The notes beneath the pieces are model-generated. The model worked only from the letters and a program-made list of their open reading frames with translations. It did not search any database and was not told the origin of the DNA. This document shows positions 9,023 to 20,769 of a stretch of DNA of 64,000 bases, piece by piece. Every line of letters starts with the position of its first letter. Position 1 is the first letter of the stretch. A program made the position numbers and the translations under genes. Where the stretch lies: the NCBI GenBank assembly GCA_026119855.1, contig JAOWBW010001800.1, positions 124,001-188,000 of the forward strand, written 5' to 3'. Origin of the DNA: Campanula takesimana. Its lineage: Eukaryota > Streptophyta > Magnoliopsida > Asterales > Campanulaceae.

Positions 9023-9366
9023 GGTGAATCCTTCTTAAAAACAGACCTGGATTCAGCTCCAAACCCTACCTAAAAAAAAAAAAAAAAAAGACACAAAGAA
9101 ACAAGGAAAAATCAGAACTTACCAGCCAAAAAAAAACATTCTCAACTTCTATTGCAACTGAGAAAACATTAAAACCCTGGAGAGATGTTTAATAAGAATC
9201 CTACAAATTAGGACAAACTTAGGGTTTTCTCTTTACGAATTTTACGAATTGAAGAAGCAATCAAGGAAACCCTAAAATTCGATTTAGACAAAAAGAGTAA
9301 CAAAAGGTCAAAATAAATGGATTTAACAGATCGCAATCGTACAATCAAGTAGATATATTGAGGACC
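9023..9366 (-). other. 5' flank/UTR-like region of the SKIP copy
   Basis: On the minus strand a T-rich tract followed by AG (9063-9080) and an upstream GTAAGT (9116-9121) resemble a short 5'UTR intron, though about 60 nt would be very short for a plant. Two AAACCCTA-type motifs (9215-9275) are common in promoters of translation and housekeeping genes. If real, a 5'UTR intron means this is not a processed retrocopy. Confidence 0.4.
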
Positions 9367-9424
9367 CGGAACCGCTCCACCCAATTTGCTACACCTCTCC
9401 ACCCAATGGCTAAGATGAAGGCCA
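9367..9424. mobile_element. Left part of a MITE split by an LTR element
   Basis: GGAACCGCTCCACC and the following CTCCACCCAATGG pair with GGTGGAGCAGTTCGAA and its preceding part at 16096-16139 as imperfect inverted repeats. The LTR element at 9425-15983 sits between the two halves. Confidence 0.6.
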
Positions 9425-9883
9425 TGAAAAGAATAACCCGTGAGCGGTTATTGGGCTTGCCCGGTTCAAACCTAGTGGGCATCATGGATCCTTTATAGTA
9501 AAAAGCCCATCTCGTCTCTACATGTTACCGGGCCCATTAGGGACCACAAGACTCCTTTAACCTAATATGGATAAGGATAAGCTAATGACATCATTAGAGA
9601 TAAGGGTGACCTCACCTTATCTAGAACTTGGGGAGCAAGCCGTCTTTCCTCTATAAATAAGGGTCTCAAACCCTAATTTCAGGTGAATTCTCTCTCCCTT
9701 TGCTCTTTCTCATGGTCCAAGATTTATCTTCCTAGAGCATCTAACTTATTCTCACGCCCGAGGGCCTTCGCCGATCAAGCCCCGGCTAAGCTCACGTGCG
9801 TTCGTCTTTTTCAGGTTTATAGCAAGGCGTTCCAGATATCCAACCTTGGATCCGGCACATCGATCACTTTTTTTGCTCGATCA
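9425..9883 (+). repeat. 5' LTR of the LARD-like element
   Basis: 459 bp, starts TGAAAAGAATAACCC and ends GCTCGATCA. TATAAATA at 9652-9659 is the likely core promoter. Confidence 0.93.
9652..9659 (+). promoter_or_regulatory. TATA box in the 5' LTR
   Basis: TATAAATA; the same motif is at 15752-15759 in the 3' LTR. Confidence 0.65.
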
Positions 9884-9885
9884 AT

Positions 9886-9903
9886 TGGTTCCATTGCCGG
9901 GAA
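9886..9903 (+). other. Primer-binding site, tRNA-Glu type
   Basis: TGGTTCCATTGCCGGGAA begins two bases after the LTR and matches the complement of a plant tRNA-Glu 3' end at all but about one position. Confidence 0.75.
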
Positions 9904-12291
9904 CGATTCCTTGCTAACCTGACGATCTCCGTCCTTACGGTCCAACTTCAGCAGTAAAATTACCAGAGAGACACCAGATCTGGACTCTTGGCAAGGAGAC
10001 GAAGCCATCCCCACTAGAATCATCGTCTTCTGCATTTAATTGCGCCTCCAAGCTCCGCCACAGGTGTATAGCAGGTGCCGGCAAGATTCCGGCCAGATCT
10101 ACTTGACCATCACCGAATAAACAAGATCCCCTCTCCAAAACGAGTCAACCAACATGAAAAATGCTATTATCTGCCCAAAAATGTGACACTCGTCACCTCC
10201 GTCAGCTCCGGCAACCTTTTCCGTCACCGGCGACACTCCGGCGAAACTAACAGGCACCGCCGACAGCAGCGCCTGATCCAGACGAAACCAACGGTGTAAA
10301 AATCATCATTATCAGTCCCAATAATATTTCTGTTGTCCGGCGTTGGCTGACCACCACAAACAGCAGTTCCGTCGTTGGCCCCGACAACAACGAAATAGTG
10401 GGAAACGACGATAGGCTAACGACGGACAGCCTCTGTCCTTCAACGGAAATACAGATCTGATGCAGATCCACAAGAACAAAAGTTGCTGAGGAATAATACC
10501 CCACCGAAATTGTTCACAAAGAACAATTTATAAAAAAAATCTTGATTGAGCGAAGCGGATCCTCCATTACCAGGAGTTCTTTTTCCAGATTATGCTATTT
10601 GTTTCTAGTACTACATGATCTAGCATGGCAATTAGGTCATTAATTGAATCTTGAATCTGATTAGTCCATTACATTTGATATGCTGGGAAGCATAACATAT
10701 TTTTGAGAACCAGTACATTCAAACATTGTATTGTGCAACTAAATGATCTCACCTCACTACTTAGTAGATACAAATATTTCATGGCCTGACATAGATATAC
10801 ATCACCGCTCCACAAAATGTATATGCATCATTGATAGATGCTAATTAGCATTGGTTTGCATCTTTTACATCAGGAGTGAAAAAATAGTCATCATGTTCTC
10901 AAAATTAATTTTAATGCCGTGGCAGTTGTTAATTTAACATGATTATCGTGTTTGTTGTTGAGGAACCACTGACGAGCATATGGACTCCATCGGCAAGCAC
11001 GAAACTCTGCAGAATGCAAGCCATAAAATCAAAATTCATGGTTCGCATAGCACGAGCAATCAAAGCCGAGTGTCGGAAACTCCTTAGCTGAGCAATTTGT
11101 CGAATTGGGCTAGCAATCTAAGTGGCTCACAGCCATATGTACATTACCATTCTTCTCCCATTATAGCGAGCATAGCTGCTAGATTAAATATGCCTTGTTA
11201 AGGCGAGACTATGCTAAGCACACATGAAGCGGGTGGCTCAGAGAGATATCCAAGTCCTAGGGTTTATTTTGATTTAATAACCCAACTATGCGCACCTCCT
11301 GGAAGGACACTTTAAATGGCTTGGCGATTTCATGATGACGAACTGGTCATAAAAGCTTTACCACCGGCATGGTTAATTTATGGGATCAAGCACAAGCTGT
11401 GCGGATAGCCTCCTTCCAAGCCATTAGGTGCACAAATCAGGTGTATTCTTTTCATATTTATGGTCAATATGTGTGAATTACATATGTCAATAATTTGTTC
11501 ACGATATTTGCATAAAAGGTCTGAATCATACTATGATTATATGATTGTATTGATACAGCATGCCCATCTATACATTTACAACCAAGACCATAGTACGTCT
11601 ATTATAAACAGAGATTTTATGGCATTTTGCTCACAGATTACATGATTGCGATAATCGTATGCGTTTAAATTGCCTCCTGATAAGCATGGATTTGCTTAAA
11701 TATTACGTCTGAGCACTCATACATACACGAAAATTCATTGATCAAGGAAGCGTACATGCCATACTTTCGGCCTACATCTCACAGGAATTGTTTTCATATA
11801 TGCTTTTGTGTAAAGAGCCCACCACCATATGTGGGTACTACTCGTCTGCTTGTTTGATAGTTAAACATCAGAAGAGTCCACGAGCATGTGCATCTTAGAC
11901 ATTTACAAGGGAGTAATAATATTTATATTATGATTTATGTATATTGCTTATAATCTCCATGTGTGAAACTGGTTAATTGTGACATTATATGACCATAACC
12001 AAACTAGCAGGCATGTAGGATACACCCAAGAACAATCAAGCATAGTCAAATTGGTTTGTCAAAACTATTTAATTTCTTTCTAAGTGCTACACAGCGAACA
12101 AAAGAAGCAACAATTGAAGCAGCAATATAGTGGACAAATACGAGCATACCCGCAAGTCGCTGGTCAAACACACCTGCTAACCGGACATCCTACCAAGAGT
12201 CCCTAATGATTTCTAGCATGTGTATGTGAACAAAAAGGAGAAAGGCTAAGCAGCCCGCGTGACGAGCAAAGACATCGGTAGCCATGGCGGC
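9904..12291. other. Non-coding interior of the LARD-like element, left part
   Basis: About 9905-10500 is relatively GC-rich (CCGGCGA/CGCCGG motifs) and resembles a decayed leader or coding region, with no recognisable domain. From 10500 on the sequence is AT-rich without ORFs. The hexamer CGAGCA recurs on the plus strand (10971 onwards); see findings. Confidence 0.6.
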
Positions 12292-12591
12292 TGTTAAGTA
12301 ACCAACTCCTCTAAAACCTTAAGGTGATAGAGAGGGCACCCACAATGTATATCAAGCTTTAGTATTAACACTCCCCTCACGTGCATACGTGGATATAATG
12401 GGGGTGCAGTGATATATTGGGCCAATACGTACCCATTTATATTATTTTTAGGAGAAATGCAAGCGGGAAGATTTGAACCCTTGACCTTGCCAAACCAAGA
12501 GCTCTGATACCATGTTAAGTAACCAACTCCTCTAAAACCTTAAGGTGATAGAGAGGGCACCCACAATGTATATCAAGCTTTAGTATTAACA
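12292..12591 (-). mobile_element. TRIM element (300 bp) nested in the LARD-like element
   Basis: Two identical 79-bp terminal direct repeats (12292-12370, 12513-12591) with TG...CA ends flank a 142-bp interior. Read on the minus strand, the PBS TGGTATCAGAGC (12501-12512) directly follows the 5' LTR and a G-rich tract precedes the 3' LTR. A perfect 5-bp TSD, GCGGC, is at 12287-12291 and 12592-12596. No coding capacity, as in all TRIMs. Identical repeats indicate recent insertion. Confidence 0.95.
12501..12512 (-). other. TRIM primer-binding site (initiator tRNA-Met)
   Basis: GCTCTGATACCA on the plus strand, immediately next to the TRIM LTR at 12513. Confidence 0.9.
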
Positions 12592-15512
12592 GCGGCCTTT
12601 ACTGTCCACGGGCCTCGATAGCGACAACGTATCCCATCTCGTGATGCTGCAATCATGAAAACCAGCTCATCCTTCCATGAGTTTGAACCTTACTCAGAAA
12701 AAACGAGCTGGTATAGAGCGGGCAGGTCTTTGAATACTATGGCAGGGCCAAGCAGAATGTATCTGAGTGCGAACTATTGTACAGATTTACAGGATAGTGA
12801 AAAAACCAACTAGCAGGTCTAGTACTGCATCGACAGTCATGGCAGCGGACATTTTCATCAAGTGCTCTTCGTGGGGGATGTTCTTCGAACTGGTAGCAAG
12901 TATGAAGCGACGCAATACGTAGTGCCAGCAACGTAAGAAAGTCAATAATGCCTTTTGATCACAAATGGACGAGCACACGTGAGAACATTAGATAGCTGCG
13001 ATTGCGATCGACCAGAGAATTTTGTTTCTAGACAAATAATAGCAAGCCCAGAAATACGAAGTACTGCAGTAGTCCTAGCCATTCCCATTTGCGGTCTATG
13101 TAAGCAAACAACTTACGAGCACTCTAAACCAACTCGCTAGTTCAGATCCTTCTCAGAAGAGATTAAATTTGACAAAGGTATAAACATTGCTACCATAGGA
13201 AACGTTCCATCGTACCCAGGTGTACTCTTTCCTAAATTCTTAGCAAAGTCATTTGTTATTGGGTGGTGTCTGCTATCCCGAGAATTATAATTGCGTATTG
13301 ATCATTCTTGAAAGCTAGTCATAAATCGACATTTCTCTAATGTCTTCAATTAAGCTGGAATTTATTTAGCAATTGCTAATATAACTTCTTGCATTTCTTA
13401 TCGAGGAACATAAGCTCGTCATGATCAAGCGAGCATTCGACAAACACCAGATGCAGCAAACCGTCAACCCGCATAGCATGACCTCCGGGTAACAAGCTGC
13501 GAGACAGCTCGCTAAGTCAGAAAGTAACCTGAGCCACTTCACAGCCGACGACCACTCTCCTACCAAAACATACCAAAACTAAGAGGGAGATTTTAATATT
13601 TAAAGATCGGCTTCTACAACTATTTGTTTATTTTACATTAACCGACCTGAGCTACATCGTTTTCCTTGTTTTTAGTTTGTGCTTTATAGATATGGCACAA
13701 GAAAAGACATTTTGTGATTTACAGAGGCAACACAAGTAAGGTTTGGCAGGAGTGAAATCCATGATGTAGAGGCCCTGCCCCCAAACAAACTGCGAGCAAA
13801 CATATACAATTGTGATTACTGATCTCGAGCACTAAGGACCTTAAATGTCCTCGCGTCGATGAGACAACTCGAACCACCTTGACAACCTAGTCATCAGGTG
13901 CACGCGTTCTAACTATCTGTAATATTTGTAAATTCCTCGTCTTAAACTAGTACATTGTTATACATGCCTTGCAAATAAAAGTAAATCACAAACAATGCAT
14001 CAGACTTTCATTAAGCATCCTCTACATATGATGCCTGATTTTTGTTAGAAATCAATTCGGCCCACCAAAAGACTACGCATCCAAGGCAATGATAGTGGGA
14101 GTGATAACATTCTTGTTTAGTGAAATCAACTATAACTCAAGATGTCAACAGATCGTACGGAAACTTTCATACAGAATGGTGCAAAATGCATGTACATTTG
14201 ATATTTTATCTATTATATTATGTACCCTGCACCTAGTACTATTATATTATGTACCTTGTACCTAGTAAAGAAGATAACAACTGACATTAATCTTGACTGA
14301 TGCATTGGTTTTTCCATTTACATCTAGCACAAATCCTGATTCAAGTGCTACAACTTTCGTAGGCGAGCACACATACGCTAGAATTATTTCAAATAATCCA
14401 TCGTCTGCCTTAAATCACAACATTGTAATACACAGTTGTTGATTTAACATGATTCTATTTTTTCTTGTTGGTAAACGAGCCTGAGTCTTTGAACAGGCAT
14501 GCAGCACACTTTGAACTCCCAAGCAGTGAGTCACGAGCAGCTGGATGTAGCTCGCATGAATAAAGAAGAAGGTAATTATGGCTAAGCAAGGCTGTCGCTG
14601 TTAGCCTTCAACAATTGAACCGAGACCGAGATTGAAAACACACGTGTACTATATAGTTTGCAACCAAAGAAGACAGGCATGTTACCAGCCCGCCAAGAAA
14701 ATCTGAGTATTAAACAAAAGCTGAGATCGGGCGTCATTAAATAGTTGTGATTGACCAGAGAATTCTGCTCATATACAAGCAATAGACAGCCAGAATGCCA
14801 AGCACTATAGTAGAGCGAGCAAATCCATCCGTGATCTACGTAAGCAACCATCTTACTAACACCCAAAATCAACTTTCCAGTTCAGTTCTTTTTCAGAAGA
14901 GATCAAGTCGGGGCTGTTTACTCTGAAGCGGAGACAGGCATAAACACACCCACCATCAGAAACATCCCATCATACCCAGGTCTCGTCATTAACAAACGAG
15001 CACCCCCACAAGTCACAGGCCGAGCTAAATTGCTAGACCAGGCAGCACACCAGTCCTCGTCTTGAACGAGCCAAAGCCTTGGGACAGACCCAAGCACTCC
15101 GGTCCTCTTCTTGATAAATCATCAAAGCCTTGGGACAGACCTAGGCACACTTCGTCTCGGCATGGTTAAGTCTTGTCTTGAACAAGCAATATTTGGTTAA
15201 GTATTGCCCGAGCAAGCAATACACCTCGTTTTCACGAGCTAAGCCTTGCCCTAGCAAGTAATCTTGGTTAAGTCTTGCTAGCAAGCAATACACCCCGTTT
15301 TTACGAGCTAAGTCTTGTCTTGAGCAAGCATCCTCGTCCTCGTCTTGAGCAAGTTAAGCTTTGTCTTAAACAATCCCGGTTCCCCACCTTAGATGAGCTA
15401 ACTCTTAAAGCAAATCTAGTAAAAGAAGAAACATTGTATATAAACAAGTTCGATCACCAAGCAAGCCCTTGACTTTTCAATGCTTCCGACTCTCACTTTG
15501 TTCGACTCAGAC
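12592..15512. other. Non-coding interior of the LARD-like element, right part
   Basis: No ORF with family resemblance. The last 500 bp (about 15050-15400) consist of diverged short repeats around AGCAAGCAATACACC and TTTTACGAGCTAAG units (copies at about 15205-15245 and 15275-15315). CGAGCA copies continue to 15209. Confidence 0.6.
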
Positions 15513-15524
15513 GCAGGGGGCCAC
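15513..15524 (+). other. Polypurine-like tract before the 3' LTR
   Basis: GCAGGGGGCCAC immediately precedes the 3' LTR and is the candidate plus-strand primer. Confidence 0.6.
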
Positions 15525-15983
15525 TGAAAAGAATAACCCGTGAGCGGTTATTGGGCTTGCCCGGTTCAAACCTAGTGGGCATCATGGATCCTTTATAGTA
15601 AAAAGCCCATCTCGTCTCTACATGTTACCGGGCCCATTAGGGACCACAAGACTCCTTTAACCTAATATGGATAAGGATAAGCTAATGACATCATTAGAGA
15701 TAAGGGTGACCTCACCTTATCTAGAACTTGGGGAGCAAGCCGTCTTTCCTCTATAAATAAGGGTCTCAAACCCTAATTTCAGGTGAATTCTCTCTCCCTT
15801 TTCTCTTTCTCATGGTCCAAGATTTATCTTCCTAGAGCATCTAACTTATTCTCACGCCCGAGGGCCTTCGCCGGTCAAGCCCCGGCTAAGCTCACGTGCG
15901 TTCGTCTTTTTCAGGTTTATAGCAAGGCGTTCCAGATATCCAACCTTGGATCCGGCACATCAATCACTTTTTTTGCTCGATCA
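15525..15983 (+). repeat. 3' LTR of the LARD-like element
   Basis: 459 bp, same length as the 5' LTR; followed by the second TSD copy GGCCA. Confidence 0.93.
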
Positions 15984-15988
15984 GGCCA

Positions 15989-16139
15989 CATACACACACA
16001 AATCAGGGGCGGTCAAGATAGCTCCCACTTTTGTGGTCCCACCGAATTTGACTCTATCTGAACCGTTGGGTGTAGGAAAAATGAGGTGGCATTGATCTCC
16101 ACCATTAGGTGGAGCTAACTCCTTGGTGGAGCAGTTCGA
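15989..16139. mobile_element. Right part of the MITE split by the LARD-like element
   Basis: Carries the inverted-repeat partner (16096-16139) of 9367-9424. A second CCACC/GGTGG pair lies inside. Confidence 0.6.
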
Positions 16140-16454
16140 AATTCATATATTGACCAAATTTCAAATTACAAATTTCGAGAGAGAAACAATATGCATAGAT
16201 CTTAAAAGGACGCAACTAATCGGAACAAAATTGCAAAATTGTTGATAATAAAAAGCCGATACTAATTTGGGGGAAGAATATGGATAAAATCAGATGCTGG
16301 TAAATAGGATAAGAAGAATGGAGATTCACCTTTGATTAACAGCTTCCGCAAGTTGAACGAGGAGGGAGAAATTCCGGATTTTAGTGTTGGGGGTTTGGAT
16401 GTAATTCTCGATTTAGCCGCCTTGTTGAGTCCGAGGTTAATAAAGAAACAATGA

Positions 16455-16607
16455 TACACATGGTGAAAACTAAAAGGAAAAACTCATAGTGAAACACTCT
16501 AATCCGTTGGATGAGTTTTTAGCAGTGGGGTCCACAAAGATTTATTATAATCCAACGGATTACAAAGTTTCGCTATGAGTTTTCCCTTTGAGTTTTCACT
16601 ATACATA
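16455..16607. mobile_element. Hairpin-type MITE (about 153 bp)
   Basis: The two arms (16455-16511 and 16550-16607) are near-perfect inverted repeats containing AAAACTCATAG and AATCCGTTGGA, with a loop of about 38 bp. Transcription would give a long hairpin RNA. Confidence 0.8.
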
Positions 16608-18049
16608 CTTATTCGGAACATTAATAGGATTAGGTTTTCCAATCCAATCATTGTTTCTGGGTTCCGGGTGTATTTGGAGGCCCGGGTTGCATTTTTATTT
16701 ATATCAATTGATATTTGATGATATAATGAAATAATAATAATAATCTTGAAAATAATAAGGTAATTTTTATTTTTTTATTAATTTCAGATATTTTTGATAG
16801 CTAAAAAATAATTTTCGTCGTCGCAATATTAACAATTTTCAACAATTTTTGGAAGATTAATAATTAAAATATTAAATGATCACTATTTTATTTTTGGACG
16901 GACTAAATACTTAACGAATGATAACTTTGCACTTTTAAATCAATCAAATACTACATATTAAAAAAATCATATTTATTTTAATAAATCAGTTCATAGAGCA
17001 TTTGTATTGGACACACATTCACTAGGACACTATAAGTAATAAAATTAGGATTTTAATTATTTAACCGAGAAGTTTAACATATAAACTAGAAAATTTTATT
17101 TAACACTAAAAATTAACTTGAAAGTTGTAAGTAGATTGTAAATTATTAGTTTTAACATTCTAAAAGTTATTTACTCGTGCTAAAAAATTATGATATAACA
17201 AATTATTTGTTCATATTATTTAGAAAAGAGTCATTTTTATATAACTTTAAGTTAGAAGATTGAGGAAAAAGTTTTTTTTTTCGGCTTTCGACCCTATGGA
17301 TCTTTAATTTAATGCATTTCATAAGTATTGGACTTTTATAAAAAAAACTCATAGAAGACCCTTCTCGACTTTTCATTGACGTGGATGCCTCGATAGTTAA
17401 CTATAAGACTCATTTTAATTCTGGTAGTCTATGTTCGAAAAGGCGCTTGCATAGGGTGTCTACCATGCCTAATCGCCATAGGCGCCGACTAATCGGGTTG
17501 GGCGACTCCTACTGCCGAGATCTACCTTGTTGTTTTAATCTTTTAAAAAAACATTTGGCCCTTAAACATCATCGTGTATTATTAGTATATATTAAAAAAA
17601 AAACACACTAAATAATTGTTATGCGGCCTTTCTATGAATTGTACGCTTATGAATCATTATATTTTGGGAATATGACCCATAAGTTTTCTTTTGGGATAAA
17701 TCACTTCCCTTCAAGTTCCTCATTAAATTATAATGCCCGAAAATTTTCTATGCAATAATATATTATATTGCATGCAATATGTAGTAATTCAAAATTATGA
17801 TACAATATCATCAATATTGCCGGTTTCCACCACCTCTGGTCTCTCACTGCTGCCGATCACTGATGTTGCCTCTGTGCAATATTATATCTAGTTATTGCAG
17901 TATTATGTGATGCAATAGATTACAGAATTGTACATTATGAATAATACAACATGAGGGAGGAACTTCTAGAGCATTATGATACTTTCTTAGAACTTTCGGT
18001 CAATGCCCCTTATGTTTTTTAGGTTGTTATATCTCCTCTTGCTAAATAA
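16608..18049. other. AT-rich intergenic DNA, no gene seen
   Basis: A segment at 17440-17540 with GGCGCCGACTAATCGG and another at 18380-18480 with GGCGCCTAGTGGTCGCC look like inverted, decayed relatives of a GC-rich DNA-transposon end, but no clear termini are visible. Confidence 0.4.
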
Positions 18050-18051
18050 TA

Positions 18052-18301
18052 CTACCTCCTTCCCAAAATAATTTTCATAGTTTTTTCGCTATTATTGCGA
18101 AAGAACTTTGAGCAATAATTTTAGGTTGATTTAATTGTCTAAATGAAAATCTGAAACTTGTTACTGATACACCATCAACATTAATATCAATAAAAAGTTT
18201 TAGATTTTATTAGGACAATTAAATCAACCTGTAATTATTACTCGAAGTTCCTTCGCAATAACAGCGAAAAAAGTAGGAAGATTATTTTGGGACGGAGGGA
18301 G
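18052..18301. mobile_element. Stowaway-like MITE (250 bp)
   Basis: Ends CTACCTCCTTCCCAAAATAA and inverse GGGACGGAGGGAG, with TA duplicated on both sides. Long inverted arms include TTCGCTATTATTGCGAA-like and TTGATTTAATTGTC segments. Confidence 0.85.
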
Positions 18302-18604
18302 TACTTTTTTTGTCCAATGATTTGAATGTTCTTGTGATATTTTCAACTCTGTTCCATCACGATGTTATAAATTATGCATAAATTCTCGGCACCATCTAAA
18401 CCTCGCATAGGCACTCTAGCCGTTCCGCCCGTCTCCGGCGCCTAGTGGTCGCCTAACGATTTTTAAAACCTTGTTGCTAATACAACTGGATGACCAATGC
18501 TAGTTCTTACAAATCTTCTACTGAATTACCTTCTAACCAAAATCATTGATCAGGTGTCTGAATTCCTTAAAACTAGTCAAACAAATAAAAAATCATATCA
18601 TATA

Positions 18605-18840
18605 CTCCCTCTATCCCGTCCGAAATAGGATTTTGGTAGTTTTTTTATACTTTGACCATGTAATTTAAATAAGAAATAATTATCTTAATATAAATTTAAA
18701 AATTATTATTGAGAATATTATTAATTGTGATACAATAACAATTTTTAAATTTTTATTTGAATTATTATATTTTCTTCAAAAGACTTGGTCAAAATAAAGT
18801 CAAGTTTACCAAAATCCTATTTCGGGTGGGACGGTGGGAT
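18605..18840. mobile_element. Stowaway-like MITE (236 bp)
   Basis: Ends CTCCCTCTATCCCGTCCGAA and an imperfect inverse at 18815-18840, flanked by TA. TTTTGGTA / TACCAAAAT arms continue inward. Confidence 0.78.
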
Positions 18841-18842
18841 TA

Positions 18843-19393
18843 TATCACATAAAATTTCACCAAAGTCAATAATATAAAATTGAGTCATCTTCCAAAAAGC
18901 CCTCCAATCAAATGTTTGTTTTTTGTAAGGACTATATTTTTTTTTTATTCTTTAAATTCCATGTCGCTTTGAGACACGTCTATATCTGACATTCTGATAC
19001 TCATGTATGTAGTGAGACACGTCTATCAGGCACTCTGATACATATGGATGGAGTCCAAAAAATCTATGATAATTGTATTAAGGGATTTTGAGCAATAAAA
19101 TTTTAACTTGTGCAGTTGTTATAAAAAAAAATCTAAGGTCATTATTAAAAATTACATTTTATTTCGGGGCTTTTAAGAATTAATCCTATAAAATTTGATG
19201 TTATATAAAAAAAAAAATCAAGATCTTAGACTAGAAATAGCCAAACAAAGCAAAAAAAAAAAAAAAAATCATGTAAGAGTTTCACCATACTCAACAGTAT
19301 CAAGATTTCTGATATTTATTTATTAAAAAAAAAAAAAAAAAAAAAAACTATCAACATCTTGGATCGAAAATTCATGTATCTCATAGACCTTCC
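18843..19393. other. AT-rich intergenic DNA with poly-A tracts
   Basis: A short duplicated motif, GAGACACGTCTAT, occurs at about 18971 and 19014. Long A runs at 19251-19268 and 19325-19347. No gene. Confidence 0.6.
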
Positions 19394-20566
19394 TGTAGAT
19401 ACTCCGGAAGAGCCCACTACTTGACTAGAGCGGTGGAAGGATCTTAGGATGTCTATTTGATTTTAATTTTAGAGTCGTCACCTATGTTATTAAAGGAACA
19501 TAAGAAAAACCTAAGAATAGCCTAATTAATGTTATAAAATCAAAGATTCGGGAGAGAAGGGTTCGGGGTTAGGTGATGGAATGGGAAGTACTTAAACACT
19601 CATTCCGCCCGGCTTAAGCCGGTCTTGCTACTATTGGTGTTCTAATGCTAAATGTCCTTCAATTATTGACATTAAAAATGTGCTAACAATTACGTAGCAA
19701 AGAAAAAGGGAATTGCAAAGGGAAATAAAAGGGAATTATTTTATATATTAATTTATACTAAAGATTACATTAAGAGAATAATAATGAATTAAACTAGAGT
19801 TTAGAATGTAGGGAGATAACCTTAACCAACTTTAATGTAATAAAGTGATTTTTAGGTCATGTCCCATTGATGGGGATTGCATACATTAAGAAGAATAAAA
19901 TAAGAGAAGAAATGTGAAGTTGTACCTTAAGAAGAGGACTTCAAACTTTGACTTGAAAAGAGTAGAGTTTTGATGCTTGAGTTGTTTGTTAGGAGAATCC
20001 TTTAGAGAATTCTTAAGAGAAAAGTGTATAGTGTAGATGTAGAGAAAGTTTTTGGGTCTTTTTTTAAGGTAAAAAAGAGGGGTTTAAATAGGTAGAAAAG
20101 AGAGGAAAATATGGCTTTTCAACCAATAAAAAATAAATATAAATAAATAATAAAGAGAAAAACAAATAATAATAATAAAAAAAATTGTTTTTAAGAAATG
20201 GCTAAGAATATGGGATTTGGAGTTATGAAATAAAGGGGGGATGAACTTGGCTGTAAAAAGAGGTTTTTGTGATCAAGAAAAGGGAGGGAAAATACTGCAA
20301 TCCGTAACTACCATAATAGGAGGCGCGCGCTTCCTGCTTCGGCCGCGAGAGGCGCACGCATCCCGTAGGCCATGCCGGAGGCGCCCGTAGGTGAAAAGGA
20401 CAGAATGACAGAAAAGACTCTAAAGTTAACTCTGTTATGCAGTTTAGTCCAAAACTAACGGAATCAATTAGGAACTTAACCGAAGTAACAGAAATCAACA
20501 AAAATAAGTTAAAAAAAAATACTATGTATGGAATCGGAGTGAGAGGTCCAAGGCGGGGTGTCTACA
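19394..20566 (-). repeat. 3' LTR of the Ogre/Tat-type element
   Basis: In minus orientation begins TGTAGACACCCCGCC and ends GAGTATCTACA. A GC-rich cluster with GGCGCGCGC motifs lies at 20319-20392. Confidence 0.9.
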
Positions 20567-20577
20567 GAGCCCCTCGG
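20567..20577 (-). other. Polypurine tract of the Ogre/Tat-type element
   Basis: GAGCCCCTCGG on the plus strand reads CCGAGGGGCTC on the minus strand, immediately before the 3' LTR. Confidence 0.6.
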
Positions 20578-20769
20578 TGATGTGGATTGCAAAGAAAAAC
20601 GCGTCGATGAAAAAAAGACAACCGCCGAGGACATCGACGAGGAAAAATAAAGACTCGATAAAAAACAGGAATTATTAAAATTACAAGGGATAGAAATGCA
20701 CTCCCTGTGTGAGCGACTTTTGCTGATAGAGGGAGTATGGTAGTATGAAATAGCCTACCGTGGCCAAGG

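Larger units (their letters stand above)
9425..15983 (+). mobile_element. Young non-autonomous LTR retrotransposon (LARD-like), 6.56 kb
   Basis: Two 459-bp LTRs (9425-9883 and 15525-15983) with TG...CA ends differ by only three substitutions that I can find. The element is flanked by a perfect 5-bp TSD GGCCA (9420-9424 and 15984-15988). A PBS matching tRNA-Glu follows the left LTR, and a G-rich polypurine-like tract precedes the right LTR. The 5.64-kb interior has no gag or pol and no ORF over about 100 codons, so the element must be mobilised by another element's proteins, as known for LARDs. A TRIM is inserted at 12292. Confidence 0.92.

Noticed and set aside
9063..9121. Possible 5'UTR intron of the SKIP copy (GTAAGT...T-rich...AG)
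   Set aside because: Only about 60 nt, below usual plant intron size, and no transcript evidence; mentioned in the flank entry but not annotated as an intron.
12501..12512. GCTCTGATACCA motifs as possible tRNA gene remnants (also 55993, 61264)
   Set aside because: Each sits exactly at an LTR boundary and is a primer-binding site; no tRNA cloverleaf surrounds them.
17381..17611. 76-codon plus ORF with Cys/Arg-rich composition
   Set aside because: Lies in a decayed GC-rich repeat relic and has no homology I can recognise.
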